Positions 8,856 to 18,290 of a stretch of DNA of 64,000 nucleotides are shown in pieces. The notes below the pieces were generated by a model. The model was not told where the DNA came from. It searched no databases and saw only the letters and a list, made by a program, of their open reading frames with translations. Numbering within the stretch: the stretch's first letter is position 1; each line of letters opens with the position of its first letter. The stretch covers positions 4,037,501 through 4,101,500 of the forward strand of contig NZ_AP020337.1 of assembly GCF_009176725.1 (NCBI RefSeq). Reading direction: 5' to 3'. The position numbers were made by a program, and so were the translations under genes. Source of the stretch: Pseudomonas sp. KUIN-1 (GTDB lineage Bacteria; Pseudomonadota; Gammaproteobacteria; Pseudomonadales; Pseudomonadaceae).

Positions 8856-11800
8856 ATGACCGACAAATCCGGCACCCATACTCAACGACGTGCTGCAACG
8901 TTCGCCAAAACTCCCGCCACGGCCACCAGCCTGTGTCCCTTCCGCGGACCTGACATCGCCATCGTGCCAGTGCGCTATGCGCTGGACCGCTCCCGCTACG
9001 ATGCCGCGCCCGAGAAGCTCAAGCCGCTGCTCAAGGGCAGCCGCTGGGCGGTGATGCCGAAGCTGAAAACACGCAGCTATACCCTTCGCCAGCTGTATGA
9101 CGGCTACGTGTATGTCTATGACGAAACGGCCGGCACCTTTCATGAGTACCTCTCGTCAGCCGCCAATGGTCATCTGAGCCGCATCATCTGGACAGACGCA
9201 CAGATCGGCAGTGACCGGCGAAGCAGTGCCGACGATGGCAAACCCTTCCTGCTCTATCCGCGAAACAACCGGCTGCACATCGCCTTTTCCCCGCAGCAAT
9301 GGACGTGGCGAATCTGCGAACACCTGCGCTCCAGTCCGGAAAGCCGCGCTTCATGGATGAAAGCGCTGGATCTGAAACGCTACTGCACGACCATGGCCGA
9401 GCCGGATACCTTGCCATTGAACCGTATCGCCGAGGCGGTAGCGGACATCGACAAGGAGTATGTGGTCGATGATGACCGCTTTGCAGACTCGGCGATTCCT
9501 GCTGCTCGCCCGCCTTCGGATAGCGATGAAGTTAAGGCACTGTTTTCGCCAATCGGCGCCGACGTTTTCTGGCAGGGCAGCGTTGAAGATCAGGACAGCT
9601 CTCTGCTCATTGCCCTTGATGACCCTCTGTCCATTTTCAACGATCTGGGCATGCAACTGGCCGCCGATCAGGCCGCATACCGCAACTGGCAAGCCGAGCA
9701 CGAACACAAGATCCAGATTGCCCAGACCGTCGCCACGCTATGTGGCGCTGAAAGTGAACCGGAGAAACTGCCGGCATCGGTGCGCGGCAATGCGGCGCTC
9801 ACTCACCAGTATCTGGGCGAGCTCGAAGCTTACTTCGAGCAGTGCATCCTTGAGGAAGCGCAGATCAGCAGCAGTAACGTTCCCGGCGATTTTCTGCTGA
9901 TGCCGGACATGTTCAAGAGCCTGGATATGCGCAAATCGATTGAAATGCGATACGGCAGCGCGCCCTCCGACCAGGCCCTGCAAGCCTGGAAAGATCGCCA
10001 CAAATGGCGTCGCGAGGTCGATCTGAGTGGTGCGCGTGCGTACCTTCAGCAGCACCTGCCAACCGGTGACACACTGCTGCAACAGGTGCGAGACACGCAA
10101 AGCGACTTTCGGCAATGGTCGACCCATCTGGGCACGGAACCGCTCAAGCTGTTTGTCGACACTACCCACCCTGAAAGCCTGCTGTACCTGCAAACGCTCA
10201 TGCTCAATCTGCAGATCATTTACGCTCAGGACAACGCCGCCAGCGCCTGGCTCGCCGAGCAGGAAGCCAACGACAGCAGCCTGTTTGGCACGTTGCGCTA
10301 CGGCTTCTCACCGGCGCTCAAGCACGCGCTGCACCAGGAGGCCAACGCGCTGCTGAACGGCCTCGGCGACATCACCAACCTGGCCACCCGCATCGGCGAA
10401 CTCAACGGCACGCTCAATCACCAGGGCTTTGCCGACAAGCCGTGGATGAAGGCGCTGAAACAACCTGTTCAGGACACCTTCAAAGCCATCGGCCAACTGG
10501 CCAGCAGCGCAGGCAAGGCAACGTTCGAAAGTATCCTGCTGGCCTGGGTGCCTATCGACAGCCGCCTGGCAGTGGGCAAGCAGCAGAACATCGTGGCACT
10601 GATTCGCACACTGTTGATTGGCCAGATTTTGCTCGATTCAAAGGCGCGTATCGCGATCGATCACAACATGCTCGCGAAGCTGAAAACCTGGATCAGGGAG
10701 TGGCAGGTACTCAACAAACAGATCAGCGACACCCGCCGCAGCTGGCTCTACCCCACCGCTTACAACCCCCGCAAAAGCATCGCCAGCCACCTGCGCGCCC
10801 TCGAGCAAAAACTTCGTCTGCACGAACTGAGCATGCCCGCCCTGCTCGACTTTCAAAACAACCAATACGCCAAGCAGTTGCAGGATGAGATTCGCCTGCA
10901 CTTCCAGTCCGGCAAAGCCATCACCAAAGAATGGCTGAGCACCGCCAGGCGCTGGCTCGATGGACTGGGAGGCATTGCCGGTTCGATCACCTGGGGCGTG
11001 ATCATGCTCAACTTCATCAACACCGCCTTCACCTATCGCGACCTTACTCGGGACGGAAACTTCAGTGCCAAGGATATTGGCAAGGTGACGTATGGGTTGG
11101 GGTATAGCTTTAACCTGTTGATGGCGGTGTTTGTTGAAGCGCCGTGGGTGGTTATCAGTACGGCCAAGCCTCTTTCCATTGGCGGCTATGACATAGGCAT
11201 TCTCGATAAGTCGGCGGCTTACTGGAAAGCACGGGGTAATGCGGTTTGGGGGGATGCTATACGTGGGTTTAGAGGTTCGATGGTGGCGATGGGGGCATTT
11301 GGGATAGCGGCGGCCATGCTGGAAATTCTGGATATAGGAAATGATCTAAACAAGGTCAAAACAAGCGAAGAGCGGATAGCGAGTGAGATAAAAATTGCGT
11401 CGGTCGCCATGATGCTACTCGGCAGCGCCATTCAGCTCAGCGCTGGTCTCTTCCCGACAACTTTTCTCGCTGCGTTCGCAATGGCTTCATGGTTCAGTGC
11501 TGTACTGCTGCTGACTGGTGTCGTGTATCTGCTCGCCACAATGGCGTTGAACCACTTAAAACAAGACAGTATAGGACGGTGGCTAAGAAAATGTTGCTGG
11601 TCAAAGTCAATCGAATATCGATACTCTACAAATGGAGAAGGCCAACTTGAAGAAAAGCTTGCTCTACTCACGATACAGCTCAGTCCTCAAGTTTATGTGA
11701 AGAGCACCACACGTGATGCAACCCGCTACCTCGGCAAAGGTGATTACTACAGCACCCCGGAGCAGTATGGTGCTGGTGTTCAAATCCTCTTGCCCAAAGT

Positions 11801-12242
11801 GGTGCGCGGTCAGTCGGTGCATTTCAACGTCATCAGTAGTAAACGTCCCTGGGGCGTGCTTCCCGTGAAAAAAATTGATTCTTCAATACATGAATCATTT
11901 CTTAGTAGGGGTCAATTCAAAAAGACTGATCAGTTTGGAAAACTTGTTAATCTACCCGCTCGCAATGCTGAGGAAGATTTTACATTTCCTCGCATGCCTC
12001 CAGAAAGTGAGGATCTGGTTTGGGAAACCTGGGTGCCACTCGAGAAAGAAGCAGCATACCTAGAACTAAAAATATGGTATTCAAACAACCTACTGAACTC
12101 AGATCCACAGGATATTGGCTACCTGTTTCAGCTTGAGCTAAGCGGTAAGGGCGAAACCGCTATCAATGGGGTAGACGCCACCGAGTTTGAAGTAAAATCA
12201 GCAAGTTTAATCAACGCGCTGACTCTTGAGATTGCGGATTAA
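8856..12242 (+). CDS. VasX-type T6SS effector with C-terminal pore-forming-like membrane region
   Basis: An 1128-residue protein, close to the size of V. cholerae VasX. The N-terminus has the VasX/BTH_I2691-type domain: LCPFRGPDIAIVPVRYALD, then LRQLYDGYVYVYDE and an AFSPQQWTW block. A long helical middle (about 220-700) follows. Hydrophobic segments lie near residues 705-725, 746-770, 808-830 and 850-898, fitting the colicin-like pore-forming region that lets VasX disrupt target membranes; a soluble tail follows. No signal peptide, consistent with T6SS delivery. The stop is 4 bases before the next gene, a membrane protein and probable immunity partner. No hcp, vgrG or adaptor gene is adjacent, so this is an orphan effector. 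The 3' third is visibly AT-richer than the 5' part. Confidence 0.85.
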   Translation: MTDKSGTHTQRRAATFAKTPATATSLCPFRGPDIAIVPVRYALDRSRYDAAPEKLKPLLKGSRWAVMPKLKTRSYTLRQLYDGYVYVYDETAGTFHEYLSSAANGHLSRIIWTDAQIGSDRRSSADDGKPFLLYPRNNRLHIAFSPQQWTWRICEHLRSSPESRASWMKALDLKRYCTTMAEPDTLPLNRIAEAVADIDKEYVVDDDRFADSAIPAARPPSDSDEVKALFSPIGADVFWQGSVEDQDSSLLIALDDPLSIFNDLGMQLAADQAAYRNWQAEHEHKIQIAQTVATLCGAESEPEKLPASVRGNAALTHQYLGELEAYFEQCILEEAQISSSNVPGDFLLMPDMFKSLDMRKSIEMRYGSAPSDQALQAWKDRHKWRREVDLSGARAYLQQHLPTGDTLLQQVRDTQSDFRQWSTHLGTEPLKLFVDTTHPESLLYLQTLMLNLQIIYAQDNAASAWLAEQEANDSSLFGTLRYGFSPALKHALHQEANALLNGLGDITNLATRIGELNGTLNHQGFADKPWMKALKQPVQDTFKAIGQLASSAGKATFESILLAWVPIDSRLAVGKQQNIVALIRTLLIGQILLDSKARIAIDHNMLAKLKTWIREWQVLNKQISDTRRSWLYPTAYNPRKSIASHLRALEQKLRLHELSMPALLDFQNNQYAKQLQDEIRLHFQSGKAITKEWLSTARRWLDGLGGIAGSITWGVIMLNFINTAFTYRDLTRDGNFSAKDIGKVTYGLGYSFNLLMAVFVEAPWVVISTAKPLSIGGYDIGILDKSAAYWKARGNAVWGDAIRGFRGSMVAMGAFGIAAAMLEILDIGNDLNKVKTSEERIASEIKIASVAMMLLGSAIQLSAGLFPTTFLAAFAMASWFSAVLLLTGVVYLLATMALNHLKQDSIGRWLRKCCWSKSIEYRYSTNGEGQLEEKLALLTIQLSPQVYVKSTTRDATRYLGKGDYYSTPEQYGAGVQILLPKVVRGQSVHFNVISSKRPWGVLPVKKIDSSIHESFLSRGQFKKTDQFGKLVNLPARNAEEDFTFPRMPPESEDLVWETWVPLEKEAAYLELKIWYSNNLLNSDPQDIGYLFQLELSGKGETAINGVDATEFEVKSASLINALTLEIAD

Positions 12243-12246
12243 TAAC

Positions 12247-12999
12247 ATGACCGAACAAAAGACATCCGCCACTTACACACACAAAAGCGAAACACCTGTG
12301 AGCGACGTGCTAAAAACTCAAAATAAAAACCTGCCCCATAATAGTAAAGACCTATTGAATTGGACAATAAAAACCATTGCAAGATCACCAAAAGAAACCC
12401 TAATATCTGAGCTAAGTGTTATTTGCTTATGCGCTCTTGTACTGAGCTTTACTTTATGGATAAGCTGGGATCACTACATAGAAAACCCAATGGACTCGAG
12501 CTACCAAGTAATTACGTTAACTGGAGCTGCAATCTATATCATCGCGCTAGGTGTCCGCCAAAAAACCATCTACAACTACACCCTGAAAACCGACGGCGCC
12601 ACGGTCGAGTATTACCTCCACTACCCCGACTTCGCCTCAAGCTTCTTCAAAGGCATCGCCATTTTCGTCATGCTGGTATTCGCACTCGTCGCCATCCTGA
12701 CCGGATCGTTGCTCTTTCTGGTCGGTCCGGTGGCGATGGCCTTCATCGCCGCCATCAAACTGCTGAATTGGGAAAACCCTGTCCACCATCGACAAACCGC
12801 CCCTTGGCAACTGCACGAATTTGTCACGGTCGATCACAAACGCCTGATGGTCATTATCCATTGCGACGATATCACCACCGGCTTCGCCGCGCGCTTTCCC
12901 AGCAAGGCGCTGATGGACAAGTACCTCGCCTTCCTGCGCGAGGTACTTCCAGCGAACGTTGAATACATCGAAAAGGCCACCCACTGGCATCAGGGCTGA
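12247..12999 (+). CDS. Candidate membrane immunity protein for the VasX-type effector
   Basis: A 250-residue integral membrane protein with hydrophobic segments near residues 55-73, 87-103 and 136-172 and a soluble C-terminal domain (WQLHEFVTVDHKRLMVIIHC and on). I recognise no catalytic motif. It starts 4 bases after the effector stop, so the two are co-transcribed and probably co-translated. VasX immunity in V. cholerae (TsiV2) is also a multi-pass inner-membrane protein, so the immunity role follows from position and topology rather than from a family match. The first 300 or so bases are AT-rich with atypical codons (AAA, ATA, CTA), then composition returns to the Pseudomonas norm. The start MTEQKTSATY was preferred over a frame entering from within the effector gene. 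Confidence 0.7.
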   Translation: MTEQKTSATYTHKSETPVSDVLKTQNKNLPHNSKDLLNWTIKTIARSPKETLISELSVICLCALVLSFTLWISWDHYIENPMDSSYQVITLTGAAIYIIALGVRQKTIYNYTLKTDGATVEYYLHYPDFASSFFKGIAIFVMLVFALVAILTGSLLFLVGPVAMAFIAAIKLLNWENPVHHRQTAPWQLHEFVTVDHKRLMVIIHCDDITTGFAARFPSKALMDKYLAFLREVLPANVEYIEKATHWHQG

Positions 13000-13004
13000 T
13001 GCGA

Positions 13005-13039
13005 CTCAGGCTTGAGTTGAAACTCACTGCAAGCCTGAG
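13005..13039. terminator. Hairpin between convergent immunity gene and bphP
   Basis: A 10-bp perfect inverted repeat, CTCAGGCTTG / CAAGCCTGAG, with a 15-base loop, placed between two convergent stop codons. It probably ends one or both transcripts, though no long T-run follows. Confidence 0.55.
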
Positions 13040-13046
13040 AACGCGA

Positions 13047-15284
13047 TCAAACCGCCATTGGCACCGTGAAGCGGAACTCGCTGCCCTCGCCCACCTGGCT
13101 TTGCGCTACCAGTTCTCCACCATGGGCCTTGACGATGCCCTGGGAGATGTAAAGGCCCAGGCCGGTGCCGGTCGGGTTGCCTTCCTTGACGGTCCAGTAG
13201 CGTTCGAAGATATGCGGCAACTGCTCGGGAGGGATACCCTCGCCGGAGTCCCGCACGGTGAACACGATTTCAGTGCCGTTGGACATGGCTGACACGTCGA
13301 TCTTGCCCAGTTTCGGGGTGAATTTGATGGCGTTGCCAACCAGGTTGGACAGCACCTGAAACAGCCGCTCCGGGTCAGCATTGACCTTGATGTCTGGCTC
13401 GGCGTTGAAGGAAATTTCGACGGACTTGTCCATCGCCAGCGGGGCCAGCAAGGTATAGGCCTCCTCGAATATCTGGCTGACTTCCAGTGGCTGCGGCGTA
13501 ATCGTGTAGCGGCCCGCTTCGATTTTCGAGGTGTCGAGCAGGTCTTCGAGTAACACATTCATGCGGCTGGCCGCTTGCTGCATGGTATCGATTGCCGTGG
13601 AAATACGTCGCGACGTATGCGGCCCATCGGAGCTGAACGACTTCTGCATCATCCCGCAGAGCATGGAAATGACCGTCATCGGGTTACGCAAGTCATGGGA
13701 CACGACCGCTACCAGCTCGTCACGCGCGCGAACAGCCTGTTGCTCCCTGCGCACCTGACGGGCGAGGTCATTTTCCAGGGCGGAGCGGCGCAGGTCATTG
13801 GCGGCGAACACATCGCCGTAGCTCCACTTCGTAGCGATCCCGGTCATCTCGACCTTCCAGATCTCAAACGAGGTACGCGGCCGAAGACGCATGCCGCCCG
13901 CCGAGCTTTCCATGTTCAATGGCTTTTTAGGATCACCGCTCCACTGGACCGTTTCCTTGACCTCGGGACGAAACCAGATAACGCCATTGTCGACCGGCTT
14001 TGGCAGGCTCATCGCCAATACGCCGCTGGCGACTGGCTGATAAGCCTCGGCAGGCGCATAGACACTGGATAGATGATGACTGGCATACACTGGTTCGCCA
14101 CCAGCGATCATCCAGGCATGCAATGCACGTATGTCGGACGGCTCAGGGCAGATGCCGAAACAATGCGTTTGCCGGTCTTCGATGATGGCGACGCCGGTCG
14201 CGCCGACCAGATCCATCAACAACTGGGGTTGCTGCGCCAGGCCATCGAAGACGTTTTCTTCGGACCCGGCCATGGCCAGATTCAATTGCTCGAGCGCCCT
14301 GACCTTCGCCTCTCGCTGACGGCTTATTTCCAGCGCTTCCATGGCGCTGATCTGCAGCGACAGCACCTGGCCTATCGCCTGGCAGGCACTGCGCAATTCG
14401 TGAGACACGTACAGCGGCGTGCGGTTGCCGCAACTGATCAATCCCCACAACTTGCCGCCCTGAATCAGCGACACACTCATGGACGACAGCACGCCCATGT
14501 TCTTCATGTACTGGCAGTGGATCGGTGAAACACTGCGCAACGTCGAAAAACTCAGATCAAGCTGCTGCTGAGTGTCCGGGCGCAGTTGAGGCACCAGGGG
14601 CACCGGGATGTAATCGGCATCGGGAATAATGCGCAGCCAGTTGCGGCGATACAGTTCGCGCGCCTGCTCGGGAATGTCCGATGCCGGGAAAAACAGACCG
14701 TTGAAAAGCTCCATGGACGGCGCCGACGCTTCGGCGATCACCTGGCCATGGCCCTCCTCTTCGAAACGGTAGATCAGCACCCGGTCGTAACCGGTCATTT
14801 TCTGGATCTCGCGGACACTGACTTCATACAGGGTCTGCAGATCACTCGCAGCGTGCAGTTGACGCAACATGCGACCCATGTTGCCGGTGCGCTCGGAATA
14901 ACTCACCGACTGCGCATCCTTGCCCTGAATTTCGAGTTCCAGCACCAGAACGCCCTGATGACGGTGTAACAAGGCTTCGAACTCGATGCCGTTGATCGAC
15001 ATCAGCAGGCGTTGCGCGTCGATGAACGAATCATGGGCACTGGCGCTTCTGATCACCTCGGCCCAGCCAGCGCCCAGCACACAGTCCAGCCCCTTGCCGA
15101 GCAACTGCTCGGGCACATGACCCAGCACAGTCTGCACGTTGGCGCTGACTTGCAGGATCGTCAGCTCGGGCTCTGCAAGGGTAAACAGCAGGCCATGGGG
15201 TTGAATGGCGCCGGGAAACTGAATGGGCTCATCCGCACAATTGGCCAGAAGGACTTCAAAGGCGTCTTTGTCGAGTTGGCTCAT
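13047..15284 (-). CDS. bphP: Bacteriophytochrome sensor histidine kinase
   Basis: A 745-residue photoreceptor with PAS-GAF-PHY-HisKA-HATPase order. The biliverdin-attaching cysteine is Cys16 in NCADEPIQFPGAIQPHG; the GAF domain has the PASDIPEQARELYRRNW signature next to the chromophore; the PHY domain carries the PLYVSHELRSACQ region. The kinase has H-box VSHDLRNPMTVIS (His530), N-box LVGNAIKFTP, and G-boxes DSGEGIPPEQLP and GTGLGLYIS. It senses red/far-red light in the cytoplasm. The start MSQLDKDAF overlaps the bphO stop by four bases (ATGA), so both proteins are made together. No response regulator is adjacent in this window. The P. syringae BphP1 operon has the same arrangement. Confidence 0.95.
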   Translation of the reverse strand: MSQLDKDAFEVLLANCADEPIQFPGAIQPHGLLFTLAEPELTILQVSANVQTVLGHVPEQLLGKGLDCVLGAGWAEVIRSASAHDSFIDAQRLLMSINGIEFEALLHRHQGVLVLELEIQGKDAQSVSYSERTGNMGRMLRQLHAASDLQTLYEVSVREIQKMTGYDRVLIYRFEEEGHGQVIAEASAPSMELFNGLFFPASDIPEQARELYRRNWLRIIPDADYIPVPLVPQLRPDTQQQLDLSFSTLRSVSPIHCQYMKNMGVLSSMSVSLIQGGKLWGLISCGNRTPLYVSHELRSACQAIGQVLSLQISAMEALEISRQREAKVRALEQLNLAMAGSEENVFDGLAQQPQLLMDLVGATGVAIIEDRQTHCFGICPEPSDIRALHAWMIAGGEPVYASHHLSSVYAPAEAYQPVASGVLAMSLPKPVDNGVIWFRPEVKETVQWSGDPKKPLNMESSAGGMRLRPRTSFEIWKVEMTGIATKWSYGDVFAANDLRRSALENDLARQVRREQQAVRARDELVAVVSHDLRNPMTVISMLCGMMQKSFSSDGPHTSRRISTAIDTMQQAASRMNVLLEDLLDTSKIEAGRYTITPQPLEVSQIFEEAYTLLAPLAMDKSVEISFNAEPDIKVNADPERLFQVLSNLVGNAIKFTPKLGKIDVSAMSNGTEIVFTVRDSGEGIPPEQLPHIFERYWTVKEGNPTGTGLGLYISQGIVKAHGGELVAQSQVGEGSEFRFTVPMAV

Positions 15285-15895
15285 AACAGTACCTTTTGAC
15301 CCTCGAGCCAGTGCTCGAAACATGCAAATGTGGAGTGCGCTGCAAACGCGGCAGCATCATTAAAAGCAACTTCCCGCGACACTTCATCCAGATGGTTCAG
15401 AAACGCCTTCCAGCGAGGTCCGGTGCGGGCGCCATACACATCGAGAAAGGCCGTTCCACTTTGCCCATCCAGACCCAGACGCTTGTTTATTTCGCGTCGC
15501 AACACCTGCCCGCCCAATGTCGCCCCTTCCAGTACATACATCACACCCAGACAGGCGCCGGGAGAATCAATGGCGGGCAACTGTTGGCAGCGGGGCAATT
15601 GCCCGATGTCGTGATCGGACATCCCCAACGCATGAAGATCCTCGACCAGCACAGGTGTTTTGACCCTCTCGGCCGGGACAAGCTCCGCAGGTACCAAGGC
15701 ACTGCCGTGCAATACCGCTTCAAGCGGTGCATAAAAGCCGTAATAGGCCTGAAGCAGGCGCAGGTAAAGAGCGTGATCGAGAGCGGATGAAAAAAACGGC
15801 ATGCGTTTTTCAAGCCTGACGTGCAACTGACTGGTTTCAGCACGCAGTGCATCAAGCAGTTTCGGCGGGGTAACACGTGGAAAACTTGCCGGCAT
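15281..15895 (-). CDS. bphO: Heme oxygenase BphO (biliverdin synthesis for BphP)
   Basis: A 204-residue heme oxygenase of the bacteriophytochrome-linked type. It opens heme to biliverdin, the chromophore of BphP. The proximal heme ligand is probably His25 in SQLHVRLEKRMPFF; the helix over the heme is in GVMYVLEGATLGGQVLRREI. The start at MPASFPRVTPPKLL is chosen by family length; the longer frame upstream has no homology. Its TGA overlaps the ATG of bphP, so it is the promoter-proximal gene of a two-gene operon. The ribosome site is weak. Confidence 0.93.
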   Translation of the reverse strand: MPASFPRVTPPKLLDALRAETSQLHVRLEKRMPFFSSALDHALYLRLLQAYYGFYAPLEAVLHGSALVPAELVPAERVKTPVLVEDLHALGMSDHDIGQLPRCQQLPAIDSPGACLGVMYVLEGATLGGQVLRREINKRLGLDGQSGTAFLDVYGARTGPRWKAFLNHLDEVSREVAFNDAAAFAAHSTFACFEHWLEGQKVLL

Positions 15896-16246
15896 CCAGG
15901 AAGGCTCTTGAGTGTGCAATGGGCAGAAAACGCATCCGAGCGAAAACAGGCCGCCAAAATACAGATTCAGAGCAAAATCTGACAGGTTTTTCCTGCGTTT
16001 GCGATGAAATACCACAATCCATAAAGAAAAACAGTCAGCGAAATAAGACGACGGTTTGCCACCGCCCGAAAATCCGCTATCGACCAAATAACGATAGTTG
16101 AAAACCGAACCCTATACGCGCCAGATGCGCGAGCGGTTCACAGAGGCAAGCACTTTAACATCATCCAATAACGATGCCATCCTCACGCAAGCCCCTGACT
16201 CGACCAGCGGCTTGCGTGACAACGCTGAAAAGGCCAGCTCACGTGG
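15896..16246. other. Intergenic region, 351 bp, bphO promoter side
   Basis: Lies between the start of bphO and the stop of the LTA-synthase-like gene, both on the minus strand. It should hold the bphOP promoter. The only clear structure is an 11-bp perfect inverted repeat TCACGCAAGCC / GGCTTGCGTGA (16183-16219, 15-base loop), 28 bases after the LTA-synthase-like stop, a possible transcription end without a T-run. Confidence 0.5.
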
Positions 16247-18280
16247 TCAACGCACGTTCTGATACAGCATCATTCGCGAGGTTTCATGCAGACCGCGGGT
16301 CAGGTCGCGCAGCCGCTCGAACTCTTGCGGATTCTGTTCGGCGACGTTGTCCAGCGGCGTGGGCGAAGACAGGTCGTGGAGCGTTGGCGAACTGCCGTCG
16401 TGTTCCATTTGCAGCAGGTAGTTGCGCGTGACACCGCCGATCAGCGGAAACGTACCTTCGCGCAGTACCAGCGGCACTACGCGTTCACCTTCCGGAGCCG
16501 CCTGCTGAATGTCGCGGCCCATGGTGCCGCTGGTGAAGTCCATACCGGCCATCCCGGCGAGTGTCGGCAGCAGGTCGGCAAGGCCGACCGCTTCGTCGAC
16601 GACCCGTGTGCCCAGCAGGCCAGGGGCGTGAATCAACAGCGGAACGTTGTTGCTCTCCAGGCCCAATTGCTCGAACGCTGGTGCCATGTGCGGGATCTGG
16701 CTGATGCGCGTGTTGTGATCGCCAAACAGCACGAAGATGGTGTTTTCGTAGTAACCGCCCGCCTTGGCCAGCTCCATCAACCGCCCGATATTGAAATCCA
16801 GCAGGCGCACCGCGTTGTACTGCTCCACGCTGCGCGAACCGGCGGCCTGGACCTGCTCCACGGTCTTGTCGCTGACCTGAAAACCGTCGTTGTCTTTGGG
16901 AATGGTAAACGGCCGGTGATTGCCCGCAGTCTGCACGTAGGCAAAGAACGGTTTGTCGGCTGGCAACGCACGCAGGATCCGGTCACTCTCCTTGAATAGA
17001 TCCAGGTCGGAAATCCCCCAGACATCCACCTGCGGTGACTTCCAGTCGCGCTCGTCATACAGCCGTACGTCGTCGATACTGCGACGGATCAGGGCGTTCA
17101 TGTTGGCCCAGCCGGAATTTCCGCCAATCATGTACAGCTTCTCGTACCCTTTGAAGTCGTTGATGATGGTGTTTTGCCGGGTGAGCAGCGGATGACGTGT
17201 AGCCGTTTCCTGCCGGGTCACGTCGGGTACCCCGGTGATGCTCGCCCAGACCGTTTTCGCAGTGCCGGTAACCGGCACGTAAAAGTGCTTGAAGAACCAG
17301 CTTTGGGTGGCCAGATGGTCCAGGTTCGGCGTCGGGTTCAGCGGGTTGCCGTAGGCGCCGACGGCACTGGTGCCCAGCGATTCGAGCATGACGAACATGA
17401 CATTCGGCGGCCGCTCGCCCGGCAGCCGGTAAGGCTGCACGGGCTGATGACGCTTGAAACTCAACCCCTGCACGTCTGGCTGGCGGACGCCCAGATAACG
17501 CGCGACTTTTTCATAATGCTTGCGCACCTGAGGCTCATCGAAGTTCGACTGCGAGACCTTGAGCGTGTCGTACAGAAACAGCGCCGGATTAAGCCCCAGC
17601 GCCGCCACCTGACTGTTGCCGGAGAAGAACGCATCGCTCCAGCGCAGCGGTACCGGGTTTTCCAGATTGAGATTCTCCACCCGGCCCAACAGGCCGAGGA
17701 AGGTCGCACAGATCATCAGTGCCGAACCCCAGACCGCGGACCAGCGTTTGATCGGTCTGGCCTCACGGTCCAGGGTGACACGCTCAAGCCTGATCAATAC
17801 CCAGCCGAGCACTGCGACCGTGAGCAGCCAACCGACAGTGATCCACACCACTGGATAGGTCTGCCAGAGCATGTCCCGGGAAATCTGCGCATCCTCCAGA
17901 TAGCGCAGCACACTGGCGTTGAGCCTGACGCCGAGATAGGCGTAATGACCGAAATCGACGATGTAGATCATCGTCAGAATCGCCAGCGTCACGATCAGAT
18001 AACCTCGCGCCAGCCAGCGCAAGGCACGCACGCTGATCAGGTTCCAGCCCGGCAACCAGAGCAGCACCGCGACTGGCAGCAGTATCAGCAGCGCCAGGCG
18101 CAAGTCGAAACGCAAACCGATGCCCAGCGTCTGGGCGACCTCGCCATGCGTGAACAGCGTGCCCGGTTCGATGCCGGAAAACCCGTAGAAGAACACGCCC
18201 CTCAGCAACGCCGACAGCAGGAACACCACCATGACCGCGCCCAGCCAATAATGCAGGCGTCGCGATTGCAACCAACTCAT
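16247..18280 (-). CDS. LTA-synthase/phosphoethanolamine-transferase-like sulfatase-fold membrane enzyme
   Basis: A 677-residue inner-membrane protein. About five N-terminal membrane helices (first: YWLGAVMVVFLLSALLRGVFF) precede a periplasmic sulfatase-fold domain. Metal and nucleophile motifs of the LtaS family are present: NVMFVMLESLGTS, the candidate nucleophilic threonine region VTGTAKTVWASITG, and the metal site VLFGDHNTR. Such enzymes move a phosphoglycerol-type or other phospho-head group to a polymer outside the membrane. The start MSWLQSRRL has AGGA six bases upstream; an ATG two codons earlier sits too close to it. It is the last gene of a three-gene operon after a membrane protein and a sialidase-like protein. 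The substrate is unknown. Confidence 0.85.
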   Translation of the reverse strand: MSWLQSRRLHYWLGAVMVVFLLSALLRGVFFYGFSGIEPGTLFTHGEVAQTLGIGLRFDLRLALLILLPVAVLLWLPGWNLISVRALRWLARGYLIVTLAILTMIYIVDFGHYAYLGVRLNASVLRYLEDAQISRDMLWQTYPVVWITVGWLLTVAVLGWVLIRLERVTLDREARPIKRWSAVWGSALMICATFLGLLGRVENLNLENPVPLRWSDAFFSGNSQVAALGLNPALFLYDTLKVSQSNFDEPQVRKHYEKVARYLGVRQPDVQGLSFKRHQPVQPYRLPGERPPNVMFVMLESLGTSAVGAYGNPLNPTPNLDHLATQSWFFKHFYVPVTGTAKTVWASITGVPDVTRQETATRHPLLTRQNTIINDFKGYEKLYMIGGNSGWANMNALIRRSIDDVRLYDERDWKSPQVDVWGISDLDLFKESDRILRALPADKPFFAYVQTAGNHRPFTIPKDNDGFQVSDKTVEQVQAAGSRSVEQYNAVRLLDFNIGRLMELAKAGGYYENTIFVLFGDHNTRISQIPHMAPAFEQLGLESNNVPLLIHAPGLLGTRVVDEAVGLADLLPTLAGMAGMDFTSGTMGRDIQQAAPEGERVVPLVLREGTFPLIGGVTRNYLLQMEHDGSSPTLHDLSSPTPLDNVAEQNPQEFERLRDLTRGLHETSRMMLYQNVR

Positions 18281-18290
18281 CGTCATTCCT

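Noticed and set aside
8856..12242. Prophage or colicin-plasmid origin for the large toxin
   Set aside because: No phage, plasmid or colicin release genes nearby; the N-terminal domain is of VasX type, pointing to T6SS delivery.
12226..12246. Earlier start of the immunity gene inside the effector
   Set aside because: An in-frame ATG at 12226 exists, but the ATG at 12247 directly after the effector stop gives a normal coupled start.
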